Notes: generated by a model from the letters alone, not told the origin. Counted from the stretch's first letter, positions 8,496 to 18,348 are shown. The stretch is 64,000 nt of DNA from Firmicutes bacterium UBA5449 (GCA_002424305.1 DIQZ01000035.1:200693-264692); one strand, 5' to 3'. Numbers and translations are program-made.

Positions 8496-9842
8496 TTATT
8501 GCATAAAAGGAATTATCCCTTTTCGCATTGCGCGACGTTGCGCTTTGCCTGAGCCTCCGAATTGCTTTAACATTCCTTTAACTTGATCAAATTGGCGTAG
8601 CAGAACATTGACGTCTTGAACCCTCACTCCGCTACCCTTTGCAATTCTCCTCCGCCTGCTCCCACCAATAATTCCAGGGTTCTTTCGCTCCTCAGGTGTC
8701 ATTGAATTTATGATCGCCCCCACTTGCCTGAGACGACCATCATCCACCTTCATATCGCCTACACCTTTGATACGCGCCATGCCAGGAATCATTGAGAGGA
8801 TTTCATCCAATGGGCCGATTTTCTGCATCTGCTCAAGTTGGTCTTGAAAATCCTCAAGAGTAAAATCAGCAGTCCTCAGTTTTTCAGCAAGTTCACCGGC
8901 CTTCGTCTGATCATAGCCGGCCTCAGCTTTTTCAATAAGACTGAGAATGTCCCCCATCCCCAGTATACGCGAGGCCATACGATCCGGATGAAAGGGTTCC
9001 AAGGCATCTACTTTTTCGCCGACTCCAACAAACTTTATGGGTTTACCTGTAACGGCTCTCGTGGATAAAGCAGCGCCTCCCCTGGCATCTCCGTCTAGTT
9101 TAGTTAAGACAACCCCGGAGAGCTCCAATCGTTCATCAAATGACGACGCTACATTCACAGCATCCTGACCGGTCATAGCGTCTACTACGAGAAGAACTTC
9201 CTGAGGCAAGATTTCCTTCTGCATACGACCAAGCTCAGCCATAAGTTCATCATCAACATGAAGTCGACCTGCAGTATCCACAAGCACCATGTCACAACCT
9301 AAGAACTTCCCTCGCGCGACACCGGAAGATGCCACTTGTACTGCATCGTCACCTTCATGAGTCGCAAAGACTTCTATGCCGATCTTCTCACCTAGAACCT
9401 GAAGCTGTTTTATGGCTGCCGGCCTACGAGTATCAGCTGCAACCAATAGAGGCTTCCTGCCCTGCCTTTTCATGAGATGCCCAAGTTTTGCAACAGTTGT
9501 TGTTTTCCCCGAGCCCTGAAGTCCCACAACCATAATAACAGTGGGAGGCTTGGGTGAATGTTGTATCTTGGCCTCACGCCCACCCATGAGCCGGGTAAGT
9601 TCAGCGCTCACTATCTTGATTACTTGTTGCCCCGGGGTAAGGCTGGAAGCTACCTCCTGACCTACAGCTCGCTCCCTGACGTTGGAGACAAAATCACGGA
9701 CAACCTTAAAGTTTACGTCAGCTTCCAGTAAGGCTATACGAATCTCCCGCAGGGCCTCGTCCACGTCCGCCTCGCTTAATTTCCCTTTCCCTCGCAGCTT
9801 GCGAAAGGTTTCTTGAAATCTTGCTGTCAGGTTTTCGAACAT
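8496..9842 (-). CDS. ffh: Signal recognition particle protein Ffh
   Basis: SRP54 GTPase that binds signal sequences and SRP RNA. The N domain begins [16 protein letters not shown]. The G domain shows [28 protein letters not shown] and [10 protein letters not shown]. The C-terminal M domain contains [25 protein letters not shown] and a terminal [15 protein letters not shown]. The ATG at 9842 with AAGGGGG upstream is preferred over the in-frame TTG at 9851. The ylxM gene that often accompanies ffh is absent. It lies downstream of ftsY. Confidence 0.97.
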   Translation of the reverse strand: MFENLTARFQETFRKLRGKGKLSEADVDEALREIRIALLEADVNFKVVRDFVSNVRERAVGQEVASSLTPGQQVIKIVSAELTRLMGGREAKIQHSPKPPTVIMVVGLQGSGKTTTVAKLGHLMKRQGRKPLLVAADTRRPAAIKQLQVLGEKIGIEVFATHEGDDAVQVASSGVARGKFLGCDMVLVDTAGRLHVDDELMAELGRMQKEILPQEVLLVVDAMTGQDAVNVASSFDERLELSGVVLTKLDGDARGGAALSTRAVTGKPIKFVGVGEKVDALEPFHPDRMASRILGMGDILSLIEKAEAGYDQTKAGELAEKLRTADFTLEDFQDQLEQMQKIGPLDEILSMIPGMARIKGVGDMKVDDGRLRQVGAIINSMTPEERKNPGIIGGSRRRRIAKGSGVRVQDVNVLLRQFDQVKGMLKQFGGSGKAQRRAMRKGIIPFMQ

Positions 9843-9993
9843 AAGGCCCAACCCCCTTTAACTCACGCAAGTAGTATACACTTAGCGACTAACAGCGTCA
9901 ACCAAGTCTAACTATCTCAAGTGCAAGTATCTGAAATTAACGTCATTAATCAGCAACACTTTTCCCTATGGTGTTGGGATGCCAATTCACCAA

Positions 9994-10977
9994 CTATTCC
10001 AGATCTTGAAAAACAGCATCTGCAAACTCGTTCGGGTCAAAATCTCGAAGATCTTCAATTCCTTCACCAATCCCGATAAGCTTTACAGGAATCCCCAGGC
10101 TGTCCCTTATTGCCAGAATAACGCCGCCCTTGGCAGTCCCATCAAGCTTTGTCAGGGCTATGCCACTGACCTCCACCGCCTCTTTGAATGTGGTAGCCTG
10201 GATAAGTCCGTTTTGACCTGATGTAGCGTCAAGAGCAAGCAAGACCTCATGAGGGGCTCCGGGAATCTCTCGTTCAACAACCCGCTTGACCTTCTCGAGT
10301 TCCCTCATAAGGTTTACATGGGTGTGGAGTCTTCCTGCGGTGTCCAAGATCACATAGTCCGCTCCCCTGGCCTTTGCAGCTTGACAGGCATCATAGGCTA
10401 CTGCAGCAGGGTCTGCGCCTTCTTCGTGGCGTATGACTCTCGCGCCCGCTCTGTTACCCCAAATCTCCAGTTGATCGATGGCTGCTGCCCTAAAAGTGTC
10501 AGTTGCTCCCAGGATAACCTGTGAACCACTTTTCCTGAACCTGTAACATAGCTTCCCCACAGTTGTAGTCTTTCCGGTCCCATTGACCCCTACAACCATG
10601 ATCACAGTAGGGCTCTCCATTGCTTCTCCAAGAGGCTCAGGGGGCCCGAGGACAGTGACTATCTCATCCTTTAGAACCTTCAGGACATCGTCCCCGCTTA
10701 CAGTCCTTCCTTGTCCGCCGTCTTTCAGATTGCGGGAGAGTCCGGAGAGTAGCCGTGTGGTAGTCTTAATTCCAACGTCAGCCTGCAGCAATATGGCTTC
10801 CAGCTCATCAAAAAACTCCGCGTCAAGAGTGGGACGTCTCCTGAGCAATGACTGTACCTGCCCTACTATGCTCGCACTGGTTCGTGCTAACCTTTGAGAA
10901 AGGCCTGCCAACAGCCCTTTAGGCTTGTCATGCAGATTGTGTTGCGCAAGTTTCTCTGATCTTTCCGATGCATTCAT
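9994..10977 (-). CDS. ftsY: SRP receptor FtsY
   Basis: Receptor GTPase that docks the SRP-ribosome complex at the membrane. The NG domain is visible: GVNGTGKTTTVGKL, DTFRAAAIDQLE, DTAGRLHTHVNLM and TKLDGTAKGGVIL with the terminal GIGEGIEDLRDFD. At 327 residues it has only a short N-terminal stretch and lacks the long acidic A domain of enterobacterial FtsY, as is common in Bacillota. It sits 23 bases downstream of smc and 142 upstream of ffh, the usual smc-ftsY-ffh order. Confidence 0.97.
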   Translation of the reverse strand: MNASERSEKLAQHNLHDKPKGLLAGLSQRLARTSASIVGQVQSLLRRRPTLDAEFFDELEAILLQADVGIKTTTRLLSGLSRNLKDGGQGRTVSGDDVLKVLKDEIVTVLGPPEPLGEAMESPTVIMVVGVNGTGKTTTVGKLCYRFRKSGSQVILGATDTFRAAAIDQLEIWGNRAGARVIRHEEGADPAAVAYDACQAAKARGADYVILDTAGRLHTHVNLMRELEKVKRVVEREIPGAPHEVLLALDATSGQNGLIQATTFKEAVEVSGIALTKLDGTAKGGVILAIRDSLGIPVKLIGIGEGIEDLRDFDPNEFADAVFQDLE

Positions 10978-11000
10978 AAAAAACGTTCACACCTTTATCA

Positions 11001-14000
11001 TTAAGCTGTCTCTTGACGAGGGTATTTCGTATTCTCTAAATTCAGTGAAACAAGCTTTGATATGCCGGACTCCTCCATAGTAACTCCATAGAGAGTGCCT
11101 GCAGTCTCCATCGTTCCTTTTCTGTGCGTCACGACAATAAACTGACCTTCTTCGGCTGCGTCGCACATGAGATCTGCAAACCTTCCAACATTAGCTTCAT
11201 CCAGCGCTGCATCTATCTCATCCAAAATACAGCATGGACTCGGATGAATCTTAAGAATCGCAAATACAAGAGCAATAGCAGATAAAGCCCTTTCACCTGC
11301 AGAAAGAAGTGTAAGATTCTGAAGTCTTTTACCGGGAGGCTGTGCCACGATCTCAACGCCGGGAAGCCTTAAACCCTCAAGATCAACTAAAATCAAGTCA
11401 GCGGATCCGCCTCCGAAAAGCCTTGAAAAAAGTTTATTGAACTCCAGCCTCACTGCGTCAAAGGTTTCCCTAAAGCGCCTTTCGCTCTCTTTGTCATAGC
11501 GCTCAATCATTCGTCCAAGGAAATCCACGGCGTTATCAATATCTTTGAGTCCTTCTTCCAGGTATCCTTGTCTGGATTTCATAGACTCGTATATCTCAAT
11601 TACGCCGAGGTCAACCGGACCTATGGTATCCATCTTATCCCGAAGCAAGCGAATCTCTTCTTTTGCATTATCTCTGTGTCTTATGTTTTCATATCGGGCC
11701 GGATCCAACTGTAACTTGGCTTCCTCCGGTGTCATTCGGTAACCTCGCTCAAGATCATCTACTCTATGACGGATTCCTTCCATAACCTCAACTCTTCGAA
11801 GGCGAGAAGTGGTTTCATCCTTTTCCAGCCCTCCGATTCTCATCTGAAGTGCCTTCATGTTCTCTTCTTTGTCACTGATGCTTCGAACCGTTGCACGACG
11901 ATGATCTCTGACAGACGCAAACGTCTTTTCCAGCTCCAGTCTCTTCTTCCGGAGCATATCGAGACAAGCCTTATCGGTGTCAAATCCCTGACGAGTCTCT
12001 GATATAAGATTCTTGACTCTTATTATCTCCACGCCGATAGCATAAACTCTCGAGGCAAGCTCTTCACCGGAAGCTTCCAGCGTCAAAATGCTCTGCTTCA
12101 GATTCTCAGCCTCTTGACTTCGCGATGCGATTTTCACTTTGGTGGCAGTAATGTCGTGCATGGCATCGTCACGGGCAGACGAGAGCTCCTTCAGTTCCTT
12201 GGAAAGCTCTGCCTGAATTGTGGACAACTCTCGGCTGGCTGCTGTAAGCTCCTCGTACCTGTCCTCCAGCTTTTGTCTGATATCATCAGACGATATGCCT
12301 CTTTGCGCCCTTGATTCCAATTGTGAACGAAGCATATCAACTCGGAGATGAGCTTTATCTAATTCCCTGCATCTCTCAGCTTGAAGGGCTTGGCGTTTCA
12401 CTGATTCGAGTTCAATTGCTCTACACTGTGAATTCAGATTCTCGCTAAGCTTCTCCAGGTCACGAATGACACGTTTTGCCGATTCTACTTGTTGAACTAC
12501 TCTGGATTCATCGTCACGTAGACTCCGCTCATCACGTTCCAAGTCATTAAGACGCCTCTTGACCTCAAGCAATCGCCTACCCGGTCTTGCCCGTCTGCTT
12601 CCACCGGAAATTGCTCCTCCCGGGAAAATAATATCACCGTCAATCGTAACGATCTTCAAAGATCTATCCAGAGCGACAGTTGCCTTGACCGCCACATCAA
12701 GATTATCAACAACTAAGATACGCCCCAGTGAAAACTCTACTGCCTTCTTGACAGGATCATCGTGGGATACAAGTTGAGACGCAATACCGTGAATACCGGG
12801 CATGTCAAGAATATGAAGATGCCTCGCGGGAAATCCGCCGGGTCGAATAAGGTCAAGAGGCAAAAACGTCGCCCTTCCAAGTTTACGCTCTTTGAGGTAT
12901 GCAACAGCCGACTTTGCATGCCTTTCCTTTTCCACAACAATGTTTAAGAGCGACCGCCCTAACGCAGATTCAATAGCGTACTCATACTTACTTGGCACCC
13001 TGATAATATCAGCAAGAGTTCCAATAACTCCTTCAAGCGCATTGCGCCTGGCTGCAGTGATAACAGCCCGAGTTCCTTCAGGGTACCACTGGCCCTTCAT
13101 AACCTGCCGTCTACAAGCTTCAAGCTCCAGTGATTTCTCGTGAGCCTGCCGCTCCAGACTTCTACGACTTTCAGTAAGCTTTTCCAATTCGTCGGCGGAT
13201 CGTCTCAAATCCTGCTCCGCCTTAAGTATTTCCCGGGATAGACTGTCCTTCCTTGCGCTCAGTTCTTCCAGGTACCCTGTATCATGATCCAGCTTGTTGG
13301 AAATATCATCAAGCTCTTGCAGAGCCTGTTCCAGTTGCTCCCGCTCCCTTTGAACTTGACGCTCTTCTGACTCCTCGTCCATCTTCTTCCTGGACAATTC
13401 GTTCTTGACTTCAGCCAGCTTAGAAAGGACTTCAATAACGTCTATTTTAAGACCTTCCTCTGCCTCCCTCTTCTCGCCTAACGTCCTGAAGAAACCCTCT
13501 TCTTCAGACTCCCTGTCCTCAAGATATTCCCGGGCAGCTTCAATCTCCGCATTGATCTTTACAAGACGGGCTCTTTTGATCTCCAGTTCTTGTTGAAGAT
13601 GAGTCAAGCCTGTCTTATCCTTCTCGCCTGATGCCTCAAGGGAAACCAACTCTTTCTCGAAGCTTGCCAGACGTTCAGATGTTATTCCGACCTTACCTTC
13701 GATCTTTTCTATCTCCGCTCCCAGCTCGGTCACGCGAGAATGGGTTTCATCGCGCACCTCTTCCAATTGGGTCAAGTGCGCTTTGTCACGCATGATCTCA
13801 CTATCAAGTGTATCTTGCTCTTCCCTCAGTTGCCTGAGCTGAATTCCGGTATGACTTAGCTTCTTCATGAGATCGTCCTTCGTCTCATTTAGCTTCTCAA
13901 GTTCAGATAGGATGAAACCTATCTCAAGCGTTGACAGCTCATGACTGTAGCTCTTAAACTGCTTGGCTTCGTCTGCCCTCTTCGCCAAAGGTTCCAACTG

Positions 14001-14600
14001 TCTTCCAAGCTCCAATACAAGATCTTGAATTCTCTCCCTGTTTTTCCCGACAGCCTCGAGCCGTCTTTCTGTCTCATTACGGCGAACCTTGTACCGATGA
14101 ATCCCTGATGCTTCCTCAAAAAATGCTCTACGCTGATCAGAGCCTGCAGCTAGAATCGAGTCAATTCTGCCCTGCTCAATCACGGAATATCCGGATCTTC
14201 CAAGCCCTGTGTCCATAAAAAGGGTGTGAATATCTTTAAGACGGCATGGCACACCGGAGATAAGGAACTCACTTGCACCTGACCGATAGACCCGCCTGGT
14301 AACCTGAACCTCCAGAAAATCAACGGAAAGAAAGCCGTCACTGTTATCAAACACCAGTGTAACCTCGGCAAACCCCAAAGGTTTCCTCGTATTGGTTCCG
14401 GAGAAGATTACGTCTTCCATCTTGGAACCACGGAGGGTCTTCGCGCTTTGCTCTCCCAGCGCCCACCTGATTGCGTCAGCAATATTGCTTTTCCCGCTTC
14501 CATTTGGGCCTACAATCGCAGTGATACCCGGAGACAACGCAAGTTCTGTTTTGTCTGCAAAGGATTTGAAACCATACATTTCTACTCGCTTGAGGTACAA
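11001..14600 (-). CDS. smc: Chromosome segregation protein SMC
   Basis: SMC ATPase of the bacterial condensin that organises origins with ScpAB. At 1199 residues it has the full architecture: N-terminal Walker A GPNGSGKSN, long coiled coil (about 170-500), a hinge around 510-660 (GVIGTLADIIRV...GDIIFPGGAISGGS), a second coiled coil and a C-terminal head with signature LLSAGERALSAIAL and Walker B CCILDEIDAALDEAN. The start is the TTG at 14600 with AGGGTGA seven bases upstream. ScpA and ScpB genes are not in the window. Confidence 0.97.
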   Translation of the reverse strand: MYLKRVEMYGFKSFADKTELALSPGITAIVGPNGSGKSNIADAIRWALGEQSAKTLRGSKMEDVIFSGTNTRKPLGFAEVTLVFDNSDGFLSVDFLEVQVTRRVYRSGASEFLISGVPCRLKDIHTLFMDTGLGRSGYSVIEQGRIDSILAAGSDQRRAFFEEASGIHRYKVRRNETERRLEAVGKNRERIQDLVLELGRQLEPLAKRADEAKQFKSYSHELSTLEIGFILSELEKLNETKDDLMKKLSHTGIQLRQLREEQDTLDSEIMRDKAHLTQLEEVRDETHSRVTELGAEIEKIEGKVGITSERLASFEKELVSLEASGEKDKTGLTHLQQELEIKRARLVKINAEIEAAREYLEDRESEEEGFFRTLGEKREAEEGLKIDVIEVLSKLAEVKNELSRKKMDEESEERQVQREREQLEQALQELDDISNKLDHDTGYLEELSARKDSLSREILKAEQDLRRSADELEKLTESRRSLERQAHEKSLELEACRRQVMKGQWYPEGTRAVITAARRNALEGVIGTLADIIRVPSKYEYAIESALGRSLLNIVVEKERHAKSAVAYLKERKLGRATFLPLDLIRPGGFPARHLHILDMPGIHGIASQLVSHDDPVKKAVEFSLGRILVVDNLDVAVKATVALDRSLKIVTIDGDIIFPGGAISGGSRRARPGRRLLEVKRRLNDLERDERSLRDDESRVVQQVESAKRVIRDLEKLSENLNSQCRAIELESVKRQALQAERCRELDKAHLRVDMLRSQLESRAQRGISSDDIRQKLEDRYEELTAASRELSTIQAELSKELKELSSARDDAMHDITATKVKIASRSQEAENLKQSILTLEASGEELASRVYAIGVEIIRVKNLISETRQGFDTDKACLDMLRKKRLELEKTFASVRDHRRATVRSISDKEENMKALQMRIGGLEKDETTSRLRRVEVMEGIRHRVDDLERGYRMTPEEAKLQLDPARYENIRHRDNAKEEIRLLRDKMDTIGPVDLGVIEIYESMKSRQGYLEEGLKDIDNAVDFLGRMIERYDKESERRFRETFDAVRLEFNKLFSRLFGGGSADLILVDLEGLRLPGVEIVAQPPGKRLQNLTLLSAGERALSAIALVFAILKIHPSPCCILDEIDAALDEANVGRFADLMCDAAEEGQFIVVTHRKGTMETAGTLYGVTMEESGISKLVSLNLENTKYPRQETA

Positions 14601-14788
14601 GCAAAATCACCCTAGCCCCAGGCACAGTTTCTACACCAATCATCCCAGGTTGCAATGGTATTGTATCACAGCATAAACCAAAAGAGAATCTTACCTGGAA
14701 TTGCTGGATGGTAAATCCATCACGGCAAAGCCGTAGACACCGGGGCAACACAGTAATTATGTGGAAGGAGTGTAAGCAGATGGCAGGG
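14601..14788. other. smc leader region with tandem small hairpins
   Basis: Gap between the sigma-factor gene and smc, both on the minus strand. Two short adjacent hairpins are visible (TGGAT/ATCCA and CGGC/GCCG, about 14703-14731). A TACAAT that could be a -10 element lies about 70 bases before the smc start, but I see only a poor -35. No open frame or known RNA family recognised. Role of the hairpins is unknown; they lack a T run and so are not classical terminators. Confidence 0.35.
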
Positions 14789-15481
14789 TTACAGGCTTAC
14801 CTTAACGTCAAGATACAGGTCTTCGCGTTTTCTTACCTTTCGAGGAATCTCAGGATGAGCCAGTGAGCCATATTTATGTAGGATCCGTCTTAACTTTGTC
14901 TTAACACGAGTACGTGCGTTATCCACTGCTTTGAGGTTGAGTCCCATTGCACGGCTAATCTCACTTGTGGTGTACCCCTGACGTAAGAGGACAGTTACAA
15001 CATACTCCAGTACAGAAAGGTAATCTCTTAAGACCTGCTCCATTCGCATGCTCATCCAGTTGTCTTCCACGACTGTTTCAGGATTCATTGAATCTCCTTG
15101 AAGGAAATCCAGAATTGGACGACAACCCTCCCTATCCATGACTGTATACAGGGACAAGGCCTGATTAAGCAGTCTATGTTTCCCGCTGGTCTGCCTGCGA
15201 AGACTGTTGTATACCTTGCGGATAATGCAGAGGTATGCGAAGGAGCTGAACTTGACTCCCGGACGATTAACATCATATTGCCGGATAGCCTCGAGAAGTC
15301 CGAACAGACCGTCTTGAGTGAGGTCCTCAAATTCCAAACCGGGGACTCCCACAACAGTAGTCTGAACAATATGTCGTACCATTGGCAAGTACTTCCGTAC
15401 CAAGTCATCCCTGGCCGGTTCTTGTCCCTGCCGTGCTCGCAACAGTAACTCGAGGTCTAGGTCTTGGTTGGCATCGGACAT
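14789..15481 (-). CDS. RNA polymerase sigma factor, SigH-like (sporulation/transition phase)
   Basis: Sigma-70 family factor of 230 residues. Region 2 is clear (LEFEDLTQDGLFGLLEAIRQYD and FSSFAYLCIIRKVYNSLRR in adjoining pieces), and region 4 ends in TSEISRAMGLNLKAVDNARTRVKTKL, a helix-turn-helix. Layout and motifs (IxxxGKHRLLNQALSLY, then MNPETVV) follow Bacillus SigH (Sigma-30) throughout, so I call it SigH-like; Bacillus has sigH near rlmB-secE, not beside smc and spoVS, so orthology is inferred. ATG at 15481 with AAGGGGG upstream. Putative SigH-type promoters occur before spoVS and spo0A in this window, consistent with the assignment. Confidence 0.8.
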   Translation of the reverse strand: MSDANQDLDLELLLRARQGQEPARDDLVRKYLPMVRHIVQTTVVGVPGLEFEDLTQDGLFGLLEAIRQYDVNRPGVKFSSFAYLCIIRKVYNSLRRQTSGKHRLLNQALSLYTVMDREGCRPILDFLQGDSMNPETVVEDNWMSMRMEQVLRDYLSVLEYVVTVLLRQGYTTSEISRAMGLNLKAVDNARTRVKTKLRRILHKYGSLAHPEIPRKVRKREDLYLDVKVSL

Positions 15482-15541
15482 GTAGAATCCCCCTTGACCG
15501 ATTTACGCTAAGTTCGGTAAATGTATACTATCGGCCAAGGA

Positions 15542-15570
15542 ATAATATTCTTCTGAAAGTGGACACGCAA
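15542..15570 (-). promoter_or_regulatory. Sigma-A-type promoter of the SigH-like gene
   Basis: On the minus strand TTGCGT (15565-15570), a 17-base spacer and TATTAT (15542-15547) lie about 60 bases before the sigma-factor start. Match to TTGACA-N17-TATAAT is good at the -10 and moderate at the -35. Confidence 0.55.
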
Positions 15571-15713
15571 TGATTATTAGTGGCACAGCCTGCCTCCGGA
15601 GAAGCGCTTGCTCCTAGGAGAACAGGCTGTTGGTCCAAAACCAGTCCCAAATTATAAGAAAGCTAACAATGACTCAATAAATGGCTAATGCTCACAACTT
15701 CTCTCTCTGGACA

Positions 15714-15974
15714 CTACCTGGGTTCTACAATGAACTTTATTGCGGTTCTCTCTTCCCCGTCGATTTGAATCTCGGTGAAAGCTGGAATGGCAATGAGGTC
15801 TATTCCATTTGGCGCGACAAACCCTCGTGTAATTGCTATGGCCTTGACAGCTTGGTTCACAGCTCCGGCTCCAACCGCCTGAACTTCGGCAGACCCTCTC
15901 TCTCTAAGCACAGCAGCAAGAGCGCCCGCCACCGACTTGGGTTTTGACTGCGCTGATACCCTTAGTACCTCCAC
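15714..15974 (-). CDS. spoVS: Stage V sporulation protein S
   Basis: Small Alba-like protein of 86 residues needed for spore coat/septation steps in Bacillus. Sequence is highly conserved: EVLRVSAQSKPKSVAGALA, then VGAGAVNQAVKAIAI, GFVAPNGIDLIAIPAF and the end TEIQIDGEERTAIKFIVEP. Start is the GTG at 15974 with GGGAGGTC eight bases upstream. A SigH-type promoter lies about 60 bases upstream (16033-16059). It stands as its own transcription unit between rnc and the SigH-like gene. Confidence 0.96.
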   Translation of the reverse strand: MEVLRVSAQSKPKSVAGALAAVLRERGSAEVQAVGAGAVNQAVKAIAITRGFVAPNGIDLIAIPAFTEIQIDGEERTAIKFIVEPR

Positions 15975-16032
15975 GCCTTCTGACCTCCCGTTCCCAGGTT
16001 TTGGACCATAAACCTTCTTTCTTACTATAAAT

Positions 16033-16059
16033 ATTCCACATCATCCCAGAAGATCCTCT
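16033..16059 (-). promoter_or_regulatory. Putative SigH-type promoter of spoVS
   Basis: Minus strand reads AGAGGATCT (16051-16059), 11 bases, then GTGGAAT (16033-16039). The SigH consensus is RnAGGAwWW-N11/12-RnnGAAT, so all but one defined base fit and the spacing is exact. Bacillus spoVS is known to depend on SigH. Located in the short gap between rnc and spoVS. Confidence 0.7.
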
Positions 16060-16080
16060 ATTATGCGGAATTTCTCGATT

Positions 16081-16791
16081 TTAGAAAGTGATTAGTCGAA
16101 TTAGTGCATCTTCCGCCGCAGCCTGTTCAGCGTCTTTCTTGGTTTTGCCTACTCCACAACCTATTGAGACATCCCCGGAGTACACAGAAACGGTAAAAGT
16201 CTTGTCGTGATCAGGGCCGTCTTCGCTTACCACCCTATACTCAGGGAGCGTTTTTCTTGTCTTTTGAAAGAGTTCCTGCAACTCTGCCTTATGGTTCCTG
16301 AAATTTGTCTCTTTCAAGTACTCCTGAGTATCAAGAGTATCAAGCTTGAGCCTACGCACGACAAAGTCTTTGGCAATTTCAAGCCCTTGATCCAGAAAAA
16401 CGGCACCAATGATTGCTTCAAGTGAGTCTGCAAGCACAGAAGGCAACTCCCTGCCTCTTGTTGCTTCAAGACTCGGGCCAACCAGAAGAAATCTCGACAA
16501 CCCGATTTCGGTAGCGGCGGAGGCTAAAGACTTTTCACTGACTACCTGACCAATTATGGCTGAAAGCTCCCCTTCAGCCAAGTTCGGATGAGTCTCGTAA
16601 AAATACCACGAGCATGTTAACTTGAGGACAGCATCTCCAAGAAACTCTAAGCGTTCATTTCCGGCAGCAGGACCTCCGCCTTCAAAAGAACTATGAGTTA
16701 CTGCCTTCCGGAGCACGTTTCGATTACGAAAAGACACCCCAAGGACACGTTGCAATTGATGCAACGTGTCATCACATAATTCCCTACTCAT
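16081..16791 (-). CDS. rnc: Ribonuclease III
   Basis: Double-strand-specific RNase that processes rRNA and mRNA. The signature NERLEFLGDAVLKL is at about residues 43-56 and the second acidic site is in LADSLEAIIGAVFLDQG. A C-terminal dsRNA-binding domain (NHKAELQELFQKT...GVGKTKKDAEQAAAEDAL) follows. The ATG at 16791 overlaps the fabF stop by 4 bases, so it is coupled to the fatty-acid operon, an arrangement common in Bacillota (fab genes - rnc - smc). Confidence 0.97.
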   Translation of the reverse strand: MSRELCDDTLHQLQRVLGVSFRNRNVLRKAVTHSSFEGGGPAAGNERLEFLGDAVLKLTCSWYFYETHPNLAEGELSAIIGQVVSEKSLASAATEIGLSRFLLVGPSLEATRGRELPSVLADSLEAIIGAVFLDQGLEIAKDFVVRRLKLDTLDTQEYLKETNFRNHKAELQELFQKTRKTLPEYRVVSEDGPDHDKTFTVSVYSGDVSIGCGVGKTKKDAEQAAAEDALIRLITF

Positions 16792-18029
16792 TCCTGAAAC
16801 CTCTTGACTACAATGACCCCATTGTGCCCTCCGAATCCAAAGGCATTACTCATAGCCACATCTACCTTGGCATTCCTTGCTGTGTTAGGCACGTAATCCA
16901 AATCACAATCCGGGTCAGGTTCTTCATAGTTTATCGTTGCCGGAACAATTCCGGTTTCCACTGCAAATAAACACGCAGCAACACCGCACGCCCCTGCTGC
17001 GCCCAACAAGTGACCTGTCATGGACTTAGTGGAACTCACCATCAGCTCATACGCATGAGCGCCAAATACCTTTTTGATTGCCAGTGTCTCACACTTATCA
17101 TTCATCTGAGTGGATGTGCCATGTGCATTAACGTAATCCACATCCGTCGGCGCCAGTCCGGCATCACCCAATGCTCTATACATGGCTAAGGCTGCGCCCT
17201 TACCTTCCGGATCCGGCTCCACAATGTGATAGGCGTCATCGCTTGCTCCATATCCCACTATTTCGGCGTACGGGCGTGCTCCCCGGGCAAGTGCATGCTC
17301 CATGCTTTCAAGAACCAACACGATAGCACCTTCCCCCATGACAAACCCGTCTCTCCCTTTGTCAAAAGGACGACTGGCTTTCTCCGGTTCATCGTTCCTT
17401 TGAGACATAGCTCTAAGGGAACAGAAACCTGCAAAGCCGGCAGTGGTAATACTCGCTTCAGTGCCCCCGGCCAGCATAACATCGGCATCTCCTCTTTGAA
17501 TAACACGCAAGCCCTCTCCGATGGCATGCGTAGAAGCGGCGCACGCTGTTGTGACTGTGAGATTAGGTCCTTTCGCGCCGGTGAAAATAGCAACCTGTCC
17601 CGAAGCCATGTTAGGGATCATCATGGGGATAAAGAAAGGACTGACTCGTCTTGGACCGTCAGAAAGCAACAGCTTCACTTGGCCCTCAGTTACGTCAATT
17701 CCCCCTATACCACAGCCCATCATGACCCCTGTATTATCGCTATTCCCTTCGTCAACGGAGAGGTTTGCATCTTCCAATGCCAGCTTAGCAGAGACTACTG
17801 AAAACTGCGTAAACCTGGCAAGCCTATGCGCTTCCCGGTCAGACATGAAGTTTTCAACTACAAAATCTGAAACTTCACCTGCCATCTGAGTTCTATAGTC
17901 GTCCGGCTCAAAACAAGATATTCGCGATATTCCATTTTTTGAGGTTCGGAGGCCTTCAAAGAAAGCCTCTTTCCCTATGCCAATGGGGGTAACCGCGCCA
18001 ATGCCGGTCACCACGACCCGTGGTCTCAT
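16788..18029 (-). CDS. fabF: 3-oxoacyl-[ACP] synthase II
   Basis: Elongating condensing enzyme of type II fatty acid synthesis. Catalytic triad visible: Cys in TVTTACAASTHAIGEG, His in NAHGTSTQMND and His in KSMTGHLLGAAGA. The protein ends with SNAFGFGGHNGVIVVKRF. I place the start at the ATG at 18029 (MRPRVVVTGIGAVTPIG), preceded by GGGGTGAGGTT; the frame is open for 44 more codons upstream but that part only overlaps the intergenic and acpP end. 413 residues is the normal length. Confidence 0.97.
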   Translation of the reverse strand: MRPRVVVTGIGAVTPIGIGKEAFFEGLRTSKNGISRISCFEPDDYRTQMAGEVSDFVVENFMSDREAHRLARFTQFSVVSAKLALEDANLSVDEGNSDNTGVMMGCGIGGIDVTEGQVKLLLSDGPRRVSPFFIPMMIPNMASGQVAIFTGAKGPNLTVTTACAASTHAIGEGLRVIQRGDADVMLAGGTEASITTAGFAGFCSLRAMSQRNDEPEKASRPFDKGRDGFVMGEGAIVLVLESMEHALARGARPYAEIVGYGASDDAYHIVEPDPEGKGAALAMYRALGDAGLAPTDVDYVNAHGTSTQMNDKCETLAIKKVFGAHAYELMVSSTKSMTGHLLGAAGACGVAACLFAVETGIVPATINYEEPDPDCDLDYVPNTARNAKVDVAMSNAFGFGGHNGVIVVKRFQE

Positions 18030-18084
18030 AACCTCACCCCACACCAATTCGTGCGCCTCTTTCGGATTTAAGATTAGCTGCCTC

Positions 18085-18348
18085 TTATTCGGACTCTTCA
18101 AGTTGCTCAATGATAAAACCGACAATCTCCTGCACTGTGGTATCTTCTGCAAGATCAACATCGAGAACCCCTAAGTCAAACTCTCTATCAAGCTCATCCC
18201 CAATGCTCATTCTTGTAGCAGAGTCAGCATAAAGGTCATTCATGGTAGCATCAGGTGTCACAGAATCCTCATCTACCCTGGCTTCTCTGATTATGATCTC
18301 TTTTACCTTAGCAAAGACTTCCTCTGCCTTGCCTTCAAGACCTGCCAT
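18085..18348 (-). CDS. acpP: Acyl carrier protein, divergent around the pantetheine serine
   Basis: Carries growing acyl chains on 4'-phosphopantetheine. ATG at 18348 with GGGAGGTGA gives 87 residues; upstream codons are excluded. The attachment site reads YADSATRMSIGDELDREF: the serine is kept, but the normal DSL(D/E)xVEL helix is replaced, with Leu-Asp changed to Ala-Thr and the conserved Glu in VEL lost. The rest (FAKVKEIIIREARVDEDSVTP and a TTVQEIVGFI tail) is ordinary. Its position between fabF and fabG makes it the housekeeping ACP by context. Confidence 0.88.
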   Translation of the reverse strand: MAGLEGKAEEVFAKVKEIIIREARVDEDSVTPDATMNDLYADSATRMSIGDELDREFDLGVLDVDLAEDTTVQEIVGFIIEQLEESE

